Source of the DNA: Perkinsus olseni
Taxonomy: Eukaryota > Perkinsozoa > Perkinsida > Perkinsidae
NCBI GenBank assembly: GCA_013115135.1
Contig: JABANP010000004.1
Location: forward strand, 310,001 to 374,000
Length of the DNA: 64,000 nucleotides
Reading direction: 5' to 3'
Below the pieces are notes generated by a model. It worked only from the letters and a program-made list of their open reading frames with translations. It searched no databases and was not told where the DNA came from. Below are positions 36,582 through 47,567 of the stretch, piece after piece (position 1 is the first letter of the stretch; each line of letters begins with the position of its first letter). The position numbers were made by a program, and so were the translations under genes.

Positions 36582-39500
36582 ATGTCTATCAAAAACACTT
36601 TATCAAAAGAGCAGCTCGACCACATCATGCAGATTCTGTCCGGTCAATTGGGGCACCAACAGCATAACGAAGAAGTGAGCGACTGGAGTGACACGCTCTT
36701 GGACGTATCGGCATTGCCTTCTAGGTCATCGTGGACAGTGCTGCGCCTGCAGAGCCCCAAAATGTTGTTCACCCTGCTGATGATCAGGAGACATCGGCGG
36801 CTCCTGTACCTCTACGTAACAACGCCAAGTACAAGGAATATGTCGCAAGTCAACGGCTGTACTATGACTATGGCGATGCTTTGGCAGCTTTGAACGAAGG
36901 GAGCGGCATGAGTCAGAGTGGTCGAGAGATGACTCTCTGCAACACGTATATGCGGAAGAAAACCGGTGATTACGCCATGAGGTTTAGGTGTGGGTATGCT
37001 AGGCTGGGTGGGTATCAATCGCAATGCCCGTATACAGCCTATATTTATTGCGGCGAAGATGATACGTATACTGTGAGTTTACCAGCCATGCCACACCCTA
37101 CACACCCGCGCATGGACCCATCAGCAGATGATAAGGAAAAGAGAGTTGCGATGATCGACGACATCATTCTAGACTGCGTTCGTAAAAGGGCTACGGTGGA
37201 TACGACCATCAGAGAGCTGTTGCGTGAAGGACTGCTGCCGGAAACTGGGGTTGACGACAAATTCCTTGCCTACGTGTATCGCCGACGCTATAAATACAAC
37301 AAGACCGTGGACCACGGAGTGCCCAAATGTGGAGATTCCACACTTGAGTTTGAGGAGTTCTGCCTTGCCAACTCAGCAATCCCGGGGCCGGAGGAAGGCC
37401 ACAAGATCTTCTGTCTGACGCATAAGTTCTCCGACAATGCGTATTTCGCCTATTTTTCGACGCGGCACTTGCTTGAAGTTGGAATTGGTGGTGTGAGCGC
37501 GAAAGACCTGGTCCTGGGAATGGATTTTACTTATAAATTGGCCTGGGTACCGTATCCAGTGGGCCTAATGGTGGCCCTAAGGCCACCATCTCGGGCGAGA
37601 TTACTCGCAGTGGGAGTAAGCGTATTTGAAAACTCCGAAAGCATCGAGACCTTGCTCCGATCAATCCGTGCAGCTTCAATAACTTTGAACCTCGTCTTCA
37701 AGCCAGTGGCATTTGTTGGGGATGCCGCTGGCATGTTCGACAGAGGGTGGGAAAACGTAAGCTGGCGTGCCTCTAGCTGATTCCATTATTTTTAAGCCGA
37801 CCACCTTCCTAGGTGTTCGGTCCAACACTGCCCAGCGGTTTGACACCTGATTGTCGGTGGCCAGAGCCAAAAACGACGGTAACTGGCTCGCAGACACTGC
37901 GAATTTTCTGCTTCATCCACATGTGGAGAAATGTGGAGAGGAAAGCTAGAGCCCTGCTTGACGATCAGTCCAAGGCGTCATTCAAGCGCGGGGTATTCCT
38001 TCTGCAACGTATTGGGGGTCATTCACTCTTCGCGGTTGGTGTCGATCTCTTTCGGCAAGAATGGGAAGAGGAAGAACCCGTATTGTGGCGGTATTTCTCA
38101 TCTCAATGGCTTCATCGGAGGGTAACATGGAATAGATTTTGCTGGGAGATGAACCCCTTCTTGGGGCGCCATAATAATTCACTTGAAGCCCTTAATGCTG
38201 CTCTGCGCCACCGTAAGCTTTCCTCTGCGTCAGAACGACTCGTGCCATGCCTTCATCTCTCTCAGGCCGTATCAAGCAAGAAACCAAATTGAGTAAATTA
38301 GTAGAACAACTATGCGTGGCGTGCCGTACGTATTCTACAAGAACCTACGAGCCTGCTGCTGAGCAATCTCCAAGCGCTCAAGCTCCCATACCTATACCCA
38401 CGCGGAGCCAGCTGCTCGCGGCAGGCCGGTGGTGCCGCAGCAAGAGTGCTCAGCATATTTACTACGACAAGAGTAAGGATCGATATGTTGTAGTATCGAG
38501 TCGACTGCTGCGTGTATGTGGCGATCCTGGCCGCGGAAGCGAGCTGGATACGGTCGTATCCGAATTCTTGCGGAAAGTCGACAGCGACGATTCCAAGCAG
38601 TGGTCGTCCTGGTCGGAGTTCGCCTATCTCAACACAGAATTGCGCATAGTGCGGCGCACCACAGGAGACATGCCACCGGTCTGCTCTTGTCCGGACGCCA
38701 AATTTATATTTTGTCGCCATGCACTGGGGGTAATGCTTCGCGAGGGCCGATGCAGTCAAGCCTCGGTACATCAAGTACAGGTGGCTGGCTCTCTGCCTCC
38801 TGGACGACCACGGTGAGTCAACTGTCAATGACATTTGCTTTAGTAATCGTCCGTAACGACTCGTCCTTTCCGCAGTTACACCCGCACTACGGCTCTACAG
38901 ACTGACGACTCCTATATACGCAGACATCTTGAACTGCCCAAGCAACTCGGTATGGGGCGGTCCAACAGAGAAGGGGATAGACTACCACACTGTGCCCACC
39001 CGATACAGCCGAACTCATCAGAACCACACGATTTGAGGCTCGCTCAGAGTGCTCTCGACAGCCTTAGCTCCATTAGCATATCCGCGGAGGAGTTTGAATC
39101 GAGTGGCGACGAGGATGGTGAGCCCTGGACTCACACTCAAGCCTTCCGCACTGCGGGAATCACTCTGCTAAATATGAAACGCAAGTCTTTAGATCCACAC
39201 CGAACAATAGAGCGAGAATTGATCGAGGCCGCCGAAAAGGATGATGACGGTAATTGACCCCGCCGTGGGGTTATAGGCTCAGCCTATTAGGCTGAGCGCT
39301 ATCGACTAAATGATTTAGTCTAATTAGCGATTTAGTCTAAATCTCTTCTTTTGCAGGTAGGCCCATAGTCGGAGACGATATCGAAACGGACGAGTACTCA
39401 AGTATGCTTGGTGAGGCAGAACAACCAGCGAAGAAGCAGATCAGGACCCGGGGCAGAGCGAAGAAGTCCGGTGAGAATGGAATCAACTCGAATACCAATC

Positions 39501-40180
39501 GCGAAGTAGGTCGCGGGAAATCTCCGAGTCATACTGGATTTCACCTCAGACTTCATCGGTCTTGGATTATGAGAGCATGCATCAAGAGTGGGATTCAGAC
39601 GACGAGTGCGAGTCGGAGGAATCCGACGGCGGAGATTATGGAGACGATGAGTCTGAATCAGGAGATTCCGACTGCGAGGATGGCGAAGACGAAGTAGGTC
39701 ATAGAAGCGAAACTTTGAGACGCACTAGAAGATTCACCTTAGGGTCCACCGACCCAGGATGATGTAAGTATGCGCCAAGAGTTGGACTCGGGCGATGGTT
39801 GCGAGTCGGAACGATCCGACGGCGGAGATTACGAGGATGGTGAAGACGAAATGTCCATACCGGAGCACAGTGTCGATGTCTCACCCATCGAAGCACAGTC
39901 GCCACCCTTCATTGCAACTTCGAATCTCTGGTCTCCGGAGCAGTCCTCTTGTTCATACCGAGACGTGGTCAGACGCAAAGAGCCACCACTTGACTGGAGT
40001 GGCGCGGGGCTGGCACTAGCAGCGGTAAGTATTTTGAGGGCCCGCCTTCCTATTGTACAGTCTTTTAGATACCGGTCGATGCCCGAGCCACTGCTAGGAG
40101 CTCACTCTCCTCCTCAAGTACTCCAGTGTTCACCAGGATATCGAATCCTGATCAGAGCTCCGAGCAAACGGGAACGGTAG
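36582..40180 (+). CDS. Mutator-like (MULE) transposase
   Basis: DNA transposase that cuts and moves its element. Exon 1 (MSIKNTLSKEQLDHIMQILS...) joins through a 50-nt intron to a long exon with a zinc-binding-like N-terminal part. The MULE catalytic core follows: first Asp in VLGMDFTYKLAWVPYP (codon 37522), second in VAFVGDAAGMFDRGW (37721), the C-x2-H motif CFIHMWRNV near 37908, and the Glu in NNSLEALNAALRH (38185). Introns at 37757 (~57 nt) and 38213 (53 nt) keep the frame. A SWIM zinc finger comes after: PVCSCPDAKFIFCRHALGV (CxC...CxH), usual in MULE transposases. The C-terminal part is acidic (SDGGDYGDDESESGDSD) with a final exon ending at 40180. All catalytic residues are present and exons are open, so the copy may still be active. 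The codons are more GC-rich and introns fewer than in neighbouring genes. Confidence 0.85.
39252..39356. repeat. Palindrome-rich intron in the transposase gene
   Basis: This intron (GTAATTG... to ...TTTTGCAG) contains three small perfect inverted repeats in a row: GCTCAGCCT/AGGCTGAGC with a 3-nt loop (39277-39297), GACTAAAT/ATTTAGTC with a 1-nt centre (39304-39320), and GATTTAG/CTAAATC with a 1-nt centre (39329-39343). They may be a tiny nested insertion or binding sites. Related palindromes (CTAGAAA/TTTCTAG) lie at 40222-40240. Confidence 0.6.
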
Positions 40181-40554
40181 GCCGAATTTTAAGCGGTATT
40201 CGGAATACTACAGTTCGAAGGGGCTAGAAAGTTTCTAGTCCGAGGGTTTCTAGTAGAAACTCTTGTACTTGAAGCAAGTTGTTTCAGGTATCTACTGACA
40301 AGCCCAAACCTAATTCTCGCGGGGGACGACATACAATGCAGCTTCGTCCGAGGAAGAGGCTGAACTATAGAATGATGAACCTGCGAGGACTTGATGCCGA
40401 TGGTTGAGCTAAGGGAGCTCAACGTTGCAGGACCACGAGCTTCAAACGGGCTCGATTACTAATTGACAATTAGCATGTCGCTGCCTGGACTGAGCTCAAT
40501 GCAGACTTTTTGTATAGGCAGAGTATGTTGTTGAGTTCGAGACTCAATCCGTCC
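40181..40554. other. 3' flank of the transposase gene before the satellite array
   Basis: This stretch has no open frame of interest. It contains short palindromic pieces (ctagaaagtttctag and tttctagtagaaa near 40222-40260) and leads into the first 194-bp repeat copy at about 40555. It probably belongs to the mobile element. Confidence 0.4.
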
Positions 40555-41388
40555 TTTGCGGGTCCAATCCGAGCTCGGCAATACTGTTTGGGCCTTGGGT
40601 TGGGCGACAAGTGAGACGGACTGTGAACCCAGCGAGAGTTTGCCCGTACCTCACTACCGAGAGGAGCCACTGTACGGCTAGCGTGGCTAGAGGTGTCAGA
40701 AGCGGCTACGTGTCCCAGGTCCCTGGGCCGAAGGGAGCGAGCGACGGCGTTGCGGGTCCAATCCGAGCTCGGCAATACTGTTTGGGCCTTGGGTTGGGCG
40801 ACAAGTGAGACGGACGGTGAACCCAGCGAGAGTTTGCCCGTACCTCACTACCGAGAGGAGCCACTGTACGGCTAGCGTGGCTGGAGGTGTCAGAAGCGGC
40901 TGCGTGTCCCAGGTCCCTGGGTCGAAGGGAGCGAGCGACGGCGTTGCGGGTCCAATCCGAGCTCAGCAATACTGTTCTGGCCTTGGGTTGGGCGACAAGT
41001 GAGACGGACTGTGAACCCCGCGAGAGTTTGCCCGTACCTCACTACCGAAAGGAGCCACTGTACGGCTAGCGTGGCTAGAGGTGTCAGAAGCGGCTACGTG
41101 TCCCAGGTCCCTGGGTCAAAGGGAGCGAGCAACGGCGTTGCGGGTCCAATCCGAGCTCGGCAATACTGTTCTGGCCTTGGGTTGGGCGACAAGTGAGACG
41201 GACTGTGAACCCCGCGAGAGTTTGCCCGTACCTCACTACTAACAGGAGCCACTGTACGGCTAGCGTGGCTGGAGGTGTCAGAAGCGGCTGCGTGTCCCAG
41301 GTCCCTGGGTCGAAGGGAGCGAGCGACGGCGTTGCGGGTCCAATCCGAGCTCGGCAATACTGTTCTGGCCTTGGGTTGGGTTGTTCTC
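40555..41388 (+). repeat. 194-bp satellite array, left arm (about 4.3 copies)
   Basis: Tandem copies of a 194-bp GC-rich unit start around 40555. The landmark gagacgga occurs at 40612, 40806, 41000 and 41194, exactly 194 bp apart. Copies differ by a few bases, e.g. accgagagg, accgaaagg and actaacagg at one variable site. The array stops in mid-unit at about 41388, where the same sequence resumes on the other strand. Long open frames across it rotate frame in each copy because 194 is not a multiple of three, so they are not genes. Confidence 0.95.
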
Positions 41389-42836
41389 CCAGGGACCTGG
41401 GACACGTAGCCGCTTCTGACACCTCTAGCCACGCTAGCCGTACAGTGGCTCCTTTCGGTAGTGAGGTACGGGCAAACTCTCGCGGGGTTCACAGTCCGTC
41501 TCACTTGTCGCCCAACCCAAGGCCAGAACAGTATTGCCGAGCTCGGATTGGACCCGCAACGCCGTCGCTCGCTCCCTTCGACCCAGGGACCTGGGACACG
41601 CAGCCGCTTCTGACACCTCCAGCCACGCTAGCCGTACAGTGGCTCCTTTCGGAAGTGAGGTACGGGCAAACTCTCGCGGGGTTCACAGTCCGTCTCACTT
41701 GTCGCCCAACCCAAGGCCAGAACAGTATTGCCGAGCTCGGATTGGACCCGCAACGCCGTCGCTCGCTCCCTTCGACCCAGGGACCTGGGACACGCAGCCG
41801 CTTCTGACACCTCCAGCCACGCTAGCCGTACAGTGGCTCCTTTCGGAAGTGAGGTACGGGCAAACTCTCGCGGGGTTCACAGTCCGTCTCACTTGTCGCC
41901 CAACCCAAGGCCAGAACAGTATTGCCGAGCTCGGATTGGACCCGCAACGCCGTCGCTCGCTCCCTTCGACCCAGGGACCTGGGACACGCAGCCGCTTCTG
42001 ACACCTCCAGCCACGCTAGCCGTACAGTGGCTCCTGTTAGTAGTGAGGTACGGGCAAACTCTCGCGGGGTTCACAGTCCGTCTCACTTGTCGCCCAACCC
42101 AAGGCCAGAACAGTATTGCCGAGCTCGGATTGGACCCGCAACGCCGTTGCTCGCTCCCTTTGACCCAGGGACCTGGGACACGTAGCCGCTTCTGACACCT
42201 CTAGCCACGCTAGCCGTACAGTGGCTCCTTTCGGTAGTGAGGTACGGGCAAACTCTCGCGGGGTTCACAGTCCGTCTCACTTGTCGCCCAACCCAAGGCC
42301 AGAACAGTATTGCTGAGCTCGGATTGGACCCGCAACGCCGTCGCTCGCTCCCTTCGACCCAGGGACCTGGGACACGCAGCCGCTTCTGACACCTCCAGCC
42401 ACGCTAGCCGTACAGTGGCTCCTTTCGGTAGTGAGGTACGGGCAAACTCTCGCGGGGTTCACAGTCCGTCTCACTTGTCGCCCAACCCAAGGCCAGAACA
42501 GTATTGCCGAGCTCGGATTGGACCCGCAACGCCGTCGCTCGCTCCCTTCGACCCAGGGACCTGGGACACGCAGCCGCTTCTGACACCTCCAGCCACGCTA
42601 GCCGTACAGTGGCTCCTGTTAGTAGTGAGGTACGGGCAAACTCTCGCGGGGTTCACAGTCCGTCTCACTTGTCGCCCAACCCAAGGCCAGAACAGTATTG
42701 CCGAGCTCGGATTGGACCCGCAACGCCGTTGCTCGCTCCCTTTAACCCAGGGACCTGGGACATGTAGCCGCTTCTGACACCTCTAGCCACGCTAGCCGTA
42801 CAGTGGCTCCTTTCGGTAGTGAGGTACGGGCAAACG
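41389..42836 (-). repeat. 194-bp satellite array, right arm, inverted (about 7.4 copies)
   Basis: The unit of the left arm continues in the opposite orientation from the quasi-palindrome cccagggacctggg at 41393. Successive copies keep the 194-bp period. The variable site reads, in order, ggtag, ggaag, ggaag, gttag, ggtag, ggtag, gttag, ggtag. Together the two arms make a large inverted repeat with almost no spacer. The array ends in a diverged copy after 42836. Confidence 0.95.
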
Positions 42837-43200
42837 CAGTCCTGTAGTGAGCCCTGTGCTGGGTTCACAGTCCGTCTCACTCATCGACTAAGCGAAGTCT
42901 CGCAGACTACTGGGGAGCTCGATTAGGAAGCGAAAGGCAGGAAGCGCGCGACTTCAAGTCGCGCACTACGAGCCCTGTAGCCGGGGCTCACCAGAGGTTC
43001 TGAGACCTCTAGCCGCACCAGCAACACAGTGGCTCCTGTCGACAGGGAGGAGCAGGGAAAGTAGCGCTAACTGGGACAGGCAGACCCCCGACACACCCCG
43101 GATGTCCCAGAGCAGGCGGAAGCTTCCACTGTAGGGTGTAGCGCGAATGGGAGGCCGAGATAGCGCTCGGCACTTATTCTGGAGGAATTGGCCAGAAAAG
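42837..43200. repeat. Diverged border copy of the 194-bp unit
   Basis: The sequence after the array keeps recognisable blocks of the unit (ggttcacagtccgtctcact at 42860-42879; a related gagacctctagccgcaccag block at 43001-43020; cagtggctcctgtcgacag), but with insertions and changes. It also has a hairpin-like gcgcgacttcaagtcgcgc (42946-42964). It looks like an old border repeat, and it recurs almost unchanged at 46885-47248. Confidence 0.7.
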
Positions 43201-43460
43201 GGAAATTAGTGGCCTAAAAAATGGATTTGGCCGGGCGCGCGAGAAAGAGAAAAGCGGGAAAGGGAGAAAGGGGGCAGAAAACGAATCTTGACAAGGGAGA
43301 GAAAAATTTTGAGGGAGAGGAGGAAAAAGTTGACAAGGGAGAGAAAAATGTTGACGAGCTGAAGCATATGCCCCAGGAAAGCTCCATTATCCTGTGTGGT
43401 TGCGCGTTCCATGAAAATCGATCAGACGGGCGCGCGCTATATGTCGCGGCGTAAGATGAT
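43201..43460. mobile_element. Right-end-like sequence of the element (copy A)
   Basis: Purine-rich sequence with two gacaagggagagaaaaat blocks and ggcgcgcgag and gggcgcgcgc motifs. Its reverse complement resembles the T-rich gtcaa..tttttctc motifs and gcgcgcg runs of the left flank at 36262-36340. It directly precedes the AT-rich promoter region of the GalNAc-transferase gene, so it probably marks the right boundary of the inserted element. An almost identical copy is at 47249-47505. Confidence 0.5.
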
Positions 43461-43522
43461 TATGATAAGTCAAGTCCTAATTAGTATGTTGTTGTAGTTG
43501 TTGTAGTTGTTCTATCATTATC

Positions 43523-45260
43523 ATGAGTAGTCGTCGTGGTGGTATTAATGGTAGGCCCATCCGATGGGTTGTGAGATCATTACCTCTATTTATGGTACCT
43601 GTACTTAGTCTACTATTACAATGGCCACTGGTGACTACTATATTATCATTATTTACTAGCTGTAATTTGAATTATTGTAACAGTAATACTATCATTGTTG
43701 TATTATTTCAGTGATACTAGTATTATTATACCTGCAACGAGGCTTGATAAGTCTGAGAACACCATGGACTTGGCGTATATTCATAATATGGATAATACAG
43801 CTATCATTAGTAAAGGTAGTAGTACCCGCTAGGTCCATCATCCATAATCATCAACTACCATTCAGACAGTCGAATTACTAGTGTATCATACTATACCGAA
43901 TGAGGCTTTGGGCGGGATTGGTGAGGGGCCTAAGCTCGATCGTCAGCAACATGTGAAAGCAGAAGATGAGCTTAACAATAACGGATTCTTAGCAGCCCCA
44001 CCCAAGTACGGACTATTATTCATGCACACTTACATGAATATGTTATTATCAGGAACATTGGTATTAACGATGCTGCTGGTGATGCATCGGCGGAGGCGGC
44101 CGGTGGTGGGGACACGTTAACATACAGTATTGTATTACCCTGCGCAAATGAGGGAGAGTAATAATGACTATTAAGGAGTGTTGTGATGATGACGATATTG
44201 ATGATCAGGTTTATGGTTAAGACAGCTAGATCTGTATATGAATCTACTCCTAACCTACATGAAATAATAGTAGTTGATGATGGTAGCTCACCTCCGCTGA
44301 GAACATTGGTCACGGGTAATAAGAGGAATTATCATCATCATCATCATTATCATTACTACGATCAGATGATGAAGTTGAATTATGGAAGCTCAAGTTCATC
44401 AGACATGAGCACTTCACGGGTAGTAATGGACAATATCCATTCCCGAAGCTGCTGTTGATGCTGCTGACGGCTATGTTGTTGTTGCAGGATTGATAAATGC
44501 TAAGAGCGTTGGAGGATGGCAAGCTACAGGTGATATTATAACATTCCTAGATTGCCATGTTAAACCGGATATCCATTGGTAATAACAAGAAGAACAAGAA
44601 TAATAGTGCTCGTGAATTAGTAGTGATAGCCATGATCCTCATCAGGACCGAGCCAATAAGTAAATATATATATGAGAATCCGAAGACAGTAGTAGTACCA
44701 ACCGTGACAAGTCTAGACCCTAATACATGGGAGGAGACGAGGAGTGTTGCTGGTAGTAGTAGTGGTGATAGTATGGCGAATAGGAGCATCATCATGATCA
44801 TCATCAGGTACAACAAGATGTTGTAAGTTAACTTGGAATGTCGACTTTCCTTGGTATAATGCAGAGGATACTAGAGTGCCCATAATGATTGGTGGCCTAC
44901 TAGCGATGCATCGTAACATGTAATAAGCATCATGAATACTCAATGGTGATTACTGTTAAAACGCAGGTGGGAGTATACTGGTGGTTATGATAGTGGTATG
45001 GTGGGATGGGGTGGTGAGAACATCGATCAAAGTCTACGTATACATCTATGTGGAGGTGAAATCATGCAGTAATAATAATGTTAGTCGCCGCTACCACCAC
45101 TGCTATGTAGTATTGCTGTTTATTAGTGCCTTGGACAGCTATGTGGCACATATGTGGAGGTTGGAAGGGGATGAGAAGACTAAGGCTAAGTATACCCTAC
45201 CTAGTGGTAGTCTCATGCGTAACAGGTAGTAGCAGCAGCAGCAGCACAGAGGTTAGTCAT
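43523..45260 (+). pseudogene. Truncated polypeptide GalNAc-transferase (copy A)
   Basis: This is a 5' copy of the complete gene at 47568-51278, nearly identical in exons and introns. It has the signal anchor (LPLFMVPVLSLLLQWPLV), the catalytic start (HEIIVVDDGSSPPLRTL), the DxH metal motif (TFLDCHVKPDIHW), TSLDPNTWEETRS, GGLLAMHRN and the WGGENIDQSLRIHLCGGEI motif. The last exon ends at 45225 (PSGSLMRNR). The following intron has its donor but is cut at 45260, where the 194-bp satellite begins. The remaining catalytic-domain end and the whole lectin domain are missing. No frameshift is evident in the part that is present, so it may be transcribed, but a normal enzyme cannot be made. Confidence 0.85.
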
Positions 45261-46884
45261 GCAGCCGCTTCTGACACCTCTAGCCACGCTAGCCGTACAG
45301 TGGCTCCTGTTAGTAGTGAGGTACGGGCAAACTCTCGCGGGGTTCACAGTCCGTCTCACTTGTCGCCCAACCCAAGGCCAGAACAGTATTGCCGAGCTCG
45401 GATTGGACCCGCAACGCCGTCGCTCGCTCCCTTCGACCCAGGGACCTGGGACACGCAGCCGCTTCTGACACCTCCAGCCACGCTAGCCGTACAGTGGCTC
45501 CTTTCGGTAGTGAGGTACGGGCAAACTCTCGCGGGGTTCACAGTCCGTCTCACTTGTCGCCCAACCCAAGGCCAGAACAGTATTGCCGAGCTCGGATTGG
45601 ACCCGCAACGCCGTCGCTCGCTCCCTTCGACCCAGGGACCTGGGACACGCAGCCGCTTCTGACACCTCCAGCCACGCTAGCCGTACAGTGGCTCCTTTCG
45701 GAAGTGAGGTACGGGCAAACTCTCGCGGGGTTCACAGTCCGTCTCACTTGTCGCCCAACCCAAGGCCAGAACAGTATTGCCGAGCTCGGATTGGACCCGC
45801 AACGCCGTCGCTCGCTCCCTTCGACCCAGGGACCTGGGACACGCAGCCGCTTCTGACACCTCCAGCCACGCTAGCCGTACAGTGGCTCCTTTCGGAAGTG
45901 AGGTACGGGCAAACTCTCGCGGGGTTCACAGTCCGTCTCACTTGTCGCCCAACCCAAGGCCAGAACAGTATTGCCGAGCTCGGATTGGACCCGCAACGCC
46001 GTCGCTCGCTCCCTTCGACCCAGGGACCTGGGACACGCAGCCGCTTCTGACACCTCCAGCCACGCTAGCCGTACAGTGGCTCCTGTTAGTAGTGAGGTAC
46101 GGGCAAACTCTCGCGGGGTTCACAGTCCGTCTCACTTGTCGCCCAACCCAAGGCCAGAACAGTATTGCCGAGCTCGGATTGGACCCGCAACGCCGTTGCT
46201 CGCTCCCTTGACCCAGGGACCTGGGACACGTAGCCGCTTCTGACACCTCTAGCCACGCTAGCCGTACAGTGGCTCCTTTCGGTAGTGAGGTACGGGCAAA
46301 CTCTCGCGGGGTTCACAGTCCGTCTCACTTGTCGCCCAACCCAAGGCCAGAACAGTATTGCTGAGCTCGGATTGGACCCGCAACGCCGTCGCTCGCTCCC
46401 TTCGACCCAGGGACCTGGGACACGCAGCCGCTTCTGACACCTCCAGCCACGCTAGCCGTACAGTGGCTCCTTTCGGTAGTGAGGTACGGGCAAACTCTCG
46501 CGGGGTTCACAGTCCGTCTCACTTGTCGCCCAACCCAAGGCCAGAACAGTATTGCCGAGCTCGGATTGGACCCGCAACGCCGTCGCTCGCTCCCTTCGAC
46601 CCAGGGACCTGGGACACGCAGCCGCTTCTGACACCTCCAGCCACGCTAGCCGTACAGTGGCTCCTGTTAGTAGTGAGGTACGGGCAAACTCTCGCGGGGT
46701 TCACAGTCCGTCTCACTTGTCGCCCAACCCAAGGCCAGAACAGTATTGCCGAGCTCGGATTGGACCCGCAACGCCGTTGCTCGCTCCCTTTAACCCAGGG
46801 ACCTGGGACATGTAGCCGCTTCTGACACCTCTAGCCACGCTAGCCGTACAGTGGCTCCTTTCGGTAGTGAGGTACGGGCAAACG
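45261..46884 (-). repeat. 194-bp satellite array 2 (about 8.4 copies)
   Basis: Same unit and orientation as the right arm of array 1. The variable site reads gttag, ggtag, ggaag, ggaag, gttag, ggtag, ggtag, gttag, ggtag. Apart from the extra first copy, this is the same order as in array 1. One copy has lost a T (46209, cccttgaccc). The array starts abruptly inside the broken intron of GalNAc-transferase copy A. Confidence 0.95.
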
Positions 46885-47567
46885 CAGTCCTGTAGTGAGC
46901 CCTGTGCTGGGTTCACAGTCCGTCTCACTCATCGACTAAGCGAAGTCTCGCAGACTACTGGGGAGCTCGATTAGGAAGCGAAAGGCAGGAAGCGCGCGAC
47001 TTCAAGTCGCGCACTACGAGCCCTGTAGCCGGGGCTCACCAGAGGTTCTGAGACCTCTAGCCGCACCAGCAACACAGTGGCTCCTGTCGACAGGGAGGAG
47101 CAGGGAAAGTAGCGCTAACTGGGACAGGCAGACCCCCGACACACCCCGGATGTCCCAGAGCAGGCGGAAGCTTCCACTGTAGGGTGTAGCGCGAATGGGA
47201 GGCCGAGATAGCGCTCGGCACTTATTCTGGAGGAATTGGCCAGAAAAGGGAAATTAGTGGCCTAAAAATGGATTTGGCCGGGCGCGCGAGAAAGAGAAAA
47301 GCGGGAAAGGGAGAAAGGGGCAGAAAACGAATCTTGACAAGGGAGAGAAAAATTTTGAGGAGAGGAGGAAAAAGTTGACAAGGGAGAGAAAAATGTTGAC
47401 GAGCTGAAGCATATGCCCCAGGAAAGCTCCATTATCCTGTGTGGTTGCGCGTTCCATGAAAATCGATCAGACGGGCGCGCGCTATATGTCGCGGCGTAAG
47501 ATGATTATGATAAGTCAAGTCCTAATTAGTATGTTGTTGTAGTTGTTGTAGTTGTTCTATCATTATC
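46885..47567. repeat. Second copy of border repeat and element right end
   Basis: Near-identical to 42837-43522, offset by 4048 bp falling to 4045 bp because of small deletions in homopolymer and purine runs. It includes the diverged 194-bp copy, the purine-rich element-end-like sequence (47249-47505) and the promoter-proximal region of the downstream transferase gene. Confidence 0.85.

Noticed and set aside
40555..42836. Many overlapping open frames of 60-204 codons on both strands of the satellite array
   Set aside because: The 194-bp unit happens to lack stops in several frames. The same peptides recur with each copy and the frame rotates because 194 is not divisible by three, so these are repeat shadows rather than genes.
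40555..46884. tRNA or 5S promoter boxes in the satellite (ggttcacagtcc, gggtccaatcc)
   Set aside because: They resemble B boxes but spacing and stem pairing do not give a tRNA fold, and no matching A box was found.
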